From the NCBI GenBank assembly GCA_964557575.1, contig CAZLBC010000139.1, forward strand, positions 1-9,377: a stretch of 9,377 nucleotides of DNA, in the 5' to 3' direction. Below, piece after piece: positions 6,766-9,377 of this stretch. The notes under the pieces were generated by a model. The model did not search any database. It saw only the letters and a program-made list of their open reading frames with translations, and was not told where the DNA came from. This DNA comes from CAZLBC01 sp964557575. Lineage in GTDB: Bacteria > Planctomycetota > Phycisphaerae > SM23-33. The position numbers and the translations under genes were made by a program. Position 1 is the stretch's first letter. Every line of letters begins with the position of its first letter.

Positions 6766-8518
6766 GCACTTCTGTCCTGTCTTGGCGTAACGTAATTATG
6801 AAACACGTACCCTTTTCGGCATGGCTCTCGACGCTCAGGCTGCCGTTGTGTGCTTCAACGATTTCCTTGGCAACCGCCAAGCCCAGCCCGTGCCGCCCCG
6901 TAGATTCCTGGGCATCCAGGCTCACATAGGGAAGAAACAGCTTTTTCATATCTTCTTCTGCAATACCACACCCCGTGTCGGCGATCGAAACGGTTGCCGC
7001 CTTACCTTTTGTCGCAAGGTCAATAGACACCGTGCCTCCGGCCGGCGTATAGCGAAGGGCGTTGCCGACGATATTGGTAACCACCCATGGAAATTTGACC
7101 GGATCAACCGCAGCGAAAAATCGGGAACCGCCCAGACGATCCTCAAATTGTATTCCCTTGTCTTTTGCCTGAGTGGCCAGTGGTTTCAGCGATATCCTGA
7201 GCAGACGAGGCAGATCCACGCGGTGCAAGCGAAGTTGCACACCCGACGGTTCATCCTTCGATGCCTGTATCAACTCGTCGATGATTTCCCCGAACGACCG
7301 GCAGTCCGCACGAGCGACGGCCAGCAGTTCGTCGGCTTCGTCGTTGGTACCCGAGAATCGTTCAGCCATCAGGTTGACGCTCATCGTCAGCGACGTCAAC
7401 GGGGTTTTGAGTTGGTGCGATAGCATTGCGATGAAGCGGCGGCGAGATTCTTCCAGTTCAAAATGCTCGGTTGCGTCCCAGAAAACGATGAGGTGTCCAT
7501 CGGGGTCGCCGCCTTTACCGGCAATGGGGGTAACGTGTGGTCGATAAATTCGCTCACCGTCTTCGCAGGGGATCTTGACTTCGGCCAGGTCTTGCGGCCC
7601 GACAGGCGTTTTTTCAAGAAAAAATTCGAAAGCCGGGCGCAATTCTTCCCGCTGGCTGAATTCCCTCAGGCTTCGATTGCATGTTGTGTCGTCGGCGAGG
7701 CCGAGAATGTGCTTTCCGGCCCGGTTGCAGGCCTGGACGGTGAGAAATGTGTCAACCAGGACGATACCGTCTCGCATTTCTTCCATAATTGCCGTCAACC
7801 GCTGGTGCAACGCCATCAGCCTGGATTCGTGTTCGGCTTCGTGCCGGCTGACGCGGCCGAGGAGATTTTTTACTTCCGCCTGAAGTTGTTCAATTTCTCC
7901 CTGGTTGGCGGCACCGATATCATCGCGCACTCGCGAGGAGGCAAGGACGCGGTTCAGGTTGTTTGCAGCCTCGCTGACGGGTCCGGCGATGCGCCCGGCC
8001 GCGAGAAGCGAGAATCCGATCATTGCTGCGCCCGTCAGCGCAACAATCACTACCAGCACACCCGTGAGTAACCGGGCGGTGGATCGCGTATTTCGACGGT
8101 GTTCATACATTGCTGTCTGGTTGATTTCGATTAAACGGCTGACCTTTGCTGAAAGCGACGTGATACGGGGGTAATCCAGATCTGAACGGCGTGCATCCCA
8201 CTCCGCCCGCAAGTCCGCCAATAACTCTTGTTCTCCGGATTCCGTGATATTGGCTTCGCAGGCCTGCAGTGATTTTTCAAATTCAGCAGTGAGTGCGTCG
8301 GTTGTGCCGGCTCGCCGGCGGTCCGTTAGCGTATGCCCGAGTCCGAGCAGTGTTTTTTGCATGCGCCGTGCAGCCTTTATTGTCCTGTAATTGTCGGCGA
8401 GGATGGTATCCGCCGTCGTTGCCAGGCGATTCAGCGATACGATGGCGGCGGCACCGACGATCAACAGGAGGGCGCCCGGTACTGCCAGTGTTAACAGCAA
8501 TTTTTTGCGTAAGCTCAC
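6740..8518 (-). CDS. Membrane sensor histidine kinase (KinB-like layout)
   Basis: This 592-aa kinase has a transmembrane helix at about residues 7-29, a helical extracytoplasmic sensor at about 30-149, a second transmembrane helix at about 150-174, HAMP (GPV at 179-181) and a coiled linker, a PAS domain at about 237-350, HisKA with H368 in MLSHQLKTPLTSL, and HATPase_c with N486 (NALRYTP), D514-x-G-x-G (DTGCGI) and GRHGLGLA at 541-548. The N-terminal sequence and order of domains resemble KinB-type sensors, which pair with NtrC-type regulators. The start is the GTG at 8518, because GGAG lies 7 bases upstream; the TTG at 8566 has no RBS and would add a polar tail before TM1. Its 3' end overlaps the response-regulator gene by 26 bases. 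The ligand is unknown; the neighbouring K+ system suggests osmotic or ionic signals, which is inference. Confidence 0.93.
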   Translation of the reverse strand: MSLRKKLLLTLAVPGALLLIVGAAAIVSLNRLATTADTILADNYRTIKAARRMQKTLLGLGHTLTDRRRAGTTDALTAEFEKSLQACEANITESGEQELLADLRAEWDARRSDLDYPRITSLSAKVSRLIEINQTAMYEHRRNTRSTARLLTGVLVVIVALTGAAMIGFSLLAAGRIAGPVSEAANNLNRVLASSRVRDDIGAANQGEIEQLQAEVKNLLGRVSRHEAEHESRLMALHQRLTAIMEEMRDGIVLVDTFLTVQACNRAGKHILGLADDTTCNRSLREFSQREELRPAFEFFLEKTPVGPQDLAEVKIPCEDGERIYRPHVTPIAGKGGDPDGHLIVFWDATEHFELEESRRRFIAMLSHQLKTPLTSLTMSVNLMAERFSGTNDEADELLAVARADCRSFGEIIDELIQASKDEPSGVQLRLHRVDLPRLLRISLKPLATQAKDKGIQFEDRLGGSRFFAAVDPVKFPWVVTNIVGNALRYTPAGGTVSIDLATKGKAATVSIADTGCGIAEEDMKKLFLPYVSLDAQESTGRHGLGLAVAKEIVEAHNGSLSVESHAEKGTCFIITLRQDRTEVHEPYSHSR

Positions 8519-8725
8519 GTAGGAACTCCGAAGCGAAAAATACCCGATAAATTCTATGGCATGCAATGCTGCGTCACAACCGTAATCGAATGATTGTGCG
8601 GGTATTGTAGACGGGGATATGATAATGCATCGAGGTTACCTTCACCGGGCGGCTTTACCACCGCTTTGTAAAACCGGTTCTCTGTTGACACGGTTCGCCG
8701 GCACTATCAGGTATGACATGACAAC
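8519..8725. other. Non-coding gap upstream of the kinase gene
   Basis: No gene with an RBS is visible on either strand. The gap must hold the promoter of the kinase-regulator operon on the minus strand. A weak -10-like TACAAT lies near 8605-8610 without a convincing -35, and no sigma54-type sequence with correct spacing was found. The drop from the GC-rich right flank to the lower-GC central block happens in this gap. Confidence 0.4.
8650..8676. promoter_or_regulatory. Inverted repeat upstream of the kinase-regulator operon
   Basis: The arms cGGCTTTAC (8650-8658) and GTAAAACCg (8668-8676) are complementary at 8 of 9 positions across a 9-base spacer. In minus-strand RNA the mismatch becomes a G-U pair. 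It lies about 130-160 bases upstream of the kinase GTG and could be an operator, or a hairpin in the leader if transcription starts above it. No T-run follows, so a terminator is unlikely. Confidence 0.3.
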
Positions 8726-8749
8726 ATGGTTCTATTCGGGATCGCTTCA

Positions 8750-9058
8750 ATGTGCCGGTGTCGATTCGCGGCTACCATCGGGCTTGTCGTCTCATTCGCG
8801 CTGACCGCCGCGGCACCAGTTCTACGACCTCGGGTCGGCCCCCGCGAGTGTACGAACCTGGCCGACGATCCGAACCGCCGGGCGGTCCTGGACCGGCTGA
8901 AGGCCGAACTGTCGCGCTGGCGCTCGGCGACCGGCGCCCCGATGCTCAGGCCCGAAAACGTCGGCCGCCTCAAGGCCGAGATCGAGCAGACCCGGCAGAA
9001 CGGCACCTATCGCAAGAAGAAGACCGCCTGGAACTATCCGGACTACTTCTTCGAGTGA
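8750..9058 (+). pseudogene. Sulfatase remnant: signal-peptide-like start joined to a frameshifted sulfatase C-terminus
   Basis: From the ATG at 8750 the frame encodes a signal-peptide-like start (CRCRF, then AATIGLVVSFALTAAAP), but no sulfatase catalytic domain follows. From about 8841 the same frame encodes a typical sulfatase C-terminus: ECTNLADDPNRRAVLDRL, a helical tail and the end NYPDYFFE. The residues expected just before it, QFYDLGSAP, are read in a different frame (8817-8843). Deletion of one base near 8838-8842 explains the switch. The whole frame stays open from 8726 to the TGA at 9056-9058 and could encode a small exported peptide of about 102 aa, but the RBS is weak and most of a sulfatase (usually 450-550 aa) is missing. 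I read it as an internally deleted, frameshifted sulfatase gene; a chance signal-like stretch next to a fragment is the alternative. Confidence 0.6.
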
Positions 9059-9078
9059 CGGCCCTGCCCGCGCGCCTG

Positions 9079-9107
9079 TTGCCAACCGGGTGCGGGTATT
9101 TTAGAAT
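9079..9107 (+). promoter_or_regulatory. Sigma70 promoter of the sugar isomerase-like gene
   Basis: TTGCCA (9079-9084) and TAGAAT (9102-9107) match the -35 and -10 consensus at 5 of 6 positions each and are separated by exactly 17 bases. Transcription would start near 9114, about 26 bases before the first ATG. Confidence 0.65.
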
Positions 9108-9139
9108 AGGCCGCATCCGGGCGGGGCTGAAAGGACCGA

Positions 9140-9377
9140 ATGATGACGACAGCGGATCGAAACGGGACGGATCGCGACGACAGTGCGGGGCCGGGTACAC
9201 CGGGCAGCGACGGATGCCGTTTAAACCGGCGGCGGCTCGTCGGCGGCGCGTGCGCGGCCGCGACCGCGGCGGCGACCCTCCCGGCCGCGGCCGAAACGGC
9301 CGGCGAGAAGGCGAACTACCGTTTTCGCTACTGCCTGAACACCGGCACCATCCGGGGCCGGAAGGCCGGACTCGTGG
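9140..9377 (+). CDS. Tat-exported sugar phosphate isomerase/epimerase-like protein, 5' part
   Basis: Only the first 79 codons are in the window; the frame is open to the edge. The N-terminus is a Tat signal: a polar leader of about 27 residues, the twin-arginine region NRRRLVGG, then an Ala-rich core (ACAAATAAATLPAAA). The mature part begins NYRFRYCLNTGTIRGRKAG, which resembles the first strand and loop of xylose-isomerase-like TIM-barrel proteins annotated as sugar phosphate isomerase/epimerase in planctomycete-type genomes, where 'LNTGTIRG' is usual. An AAGGA precedes two consecutive ATGs; the second (9143) has the better spacing of about 7 bases. The family call rests on a short stretch, so export is more certain than function. 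Confidence 0.75.
   Translation, partial: MMTTADRNGTDRDDSAGPGTPGSDGCRLNRRRLVGGACAAATAAATLPAAAETAGEKANYRFRYCLNTGTIRGRKAGLV

Noticed and set aside
8684..8715. TTGACA at 8685-8690 as a plus-strand -35 box for the 8750 frame
   Set aside because: No -10-like hexamer occurs at 16-18 bases spacing.
8740..8758. GGCAC on the minus strand at about 8753-8757 as a second sigma54 promoter before the kinase gene
   Set aside because: The required GC of the -12 element is one base out of register and the TTGC box is absent.
1..9377. tRNA, rRNA, CRISPR array, transposase or integrase genes
   Set aside because: No cloverleaf, repeat-spacer pattern or recombinase motif was recognised on either strand; mobility of the central block is inferred only from composition and flanking debris.

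Overview
The window looks like bacterial chromosome from a GC-rich, polysaccharide-degrading lineage of the Planctomycetota/Verrucomicrobiota/Lentisphaerota/Kiritimatiellota type. This rests on sulfatase gene remnants, a DUF4380-like secreted protein, a Tat-exported sugar-isomerase-like protein and a secreted methyltransferase fusion. The phylum cannot be fixed from the sequence. Shine-Dalgarno sites are clear before most genes.

Left flank (1-2450, visibly GC-rich): a two-gene minus-strand operon. A sigma70-like promoter (2418-2446) and a strong RBS precede a secreted protein that joins a heparinase II/III-like beta domain to a class I SAM methyltransferase. A predicted secreted DUF4380/mutarotase-like protein follows 16 bases later. 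Between about 2459 and 2587, on the plus strand, lies a decayed sulfatase C-terminal fragment.

Centre (2585-8518, lower GC): all genes lie on the minus strand, in transcription order sensor histidine kinase (KinB-type layout), NtrC-type sigma54 activator (overlapping the kinase by 26 bases), a 235-base regulatory gap, an unknown 168-aa protein with a C-terminal four-cysteine motif, KtrB/TrkH-type K+ translocation subunit, KtrA/TrkA-type gating subunit (4-base overlap). The gap holds a correctly spaced -24/-12 sigma54 promoter pointing at the cysteine protein-ktrB-ktrA operon. Upstream of it are a near-consensus IHF-like site, a 14-bp dyad and a 19-bp-spaced direct repeat, which is the layout expected for an enhancer-controlled promoter. 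The simplest reading is a self-contained signalling and transport cassette: the kinase senses an envelope signal, phosphorylates the activator, and the activator switches on potassium uptake together with a possible metal or redox protein.

Right flank (8726-9377, GC-rich again): a signal-peptide-like start runs into a frameshifted sulfatase C-terminus (remnant or deletion product). A good sigma70 promoter then precedes the start of a Tat-exported sugar phosphate isomerase/epimerase-like protein that runs off the window. The central cassette therefore sits between two pieces of sulfatase debris and differs in base composition from both flanks, which suggests insertion or rearrangement at this locus.
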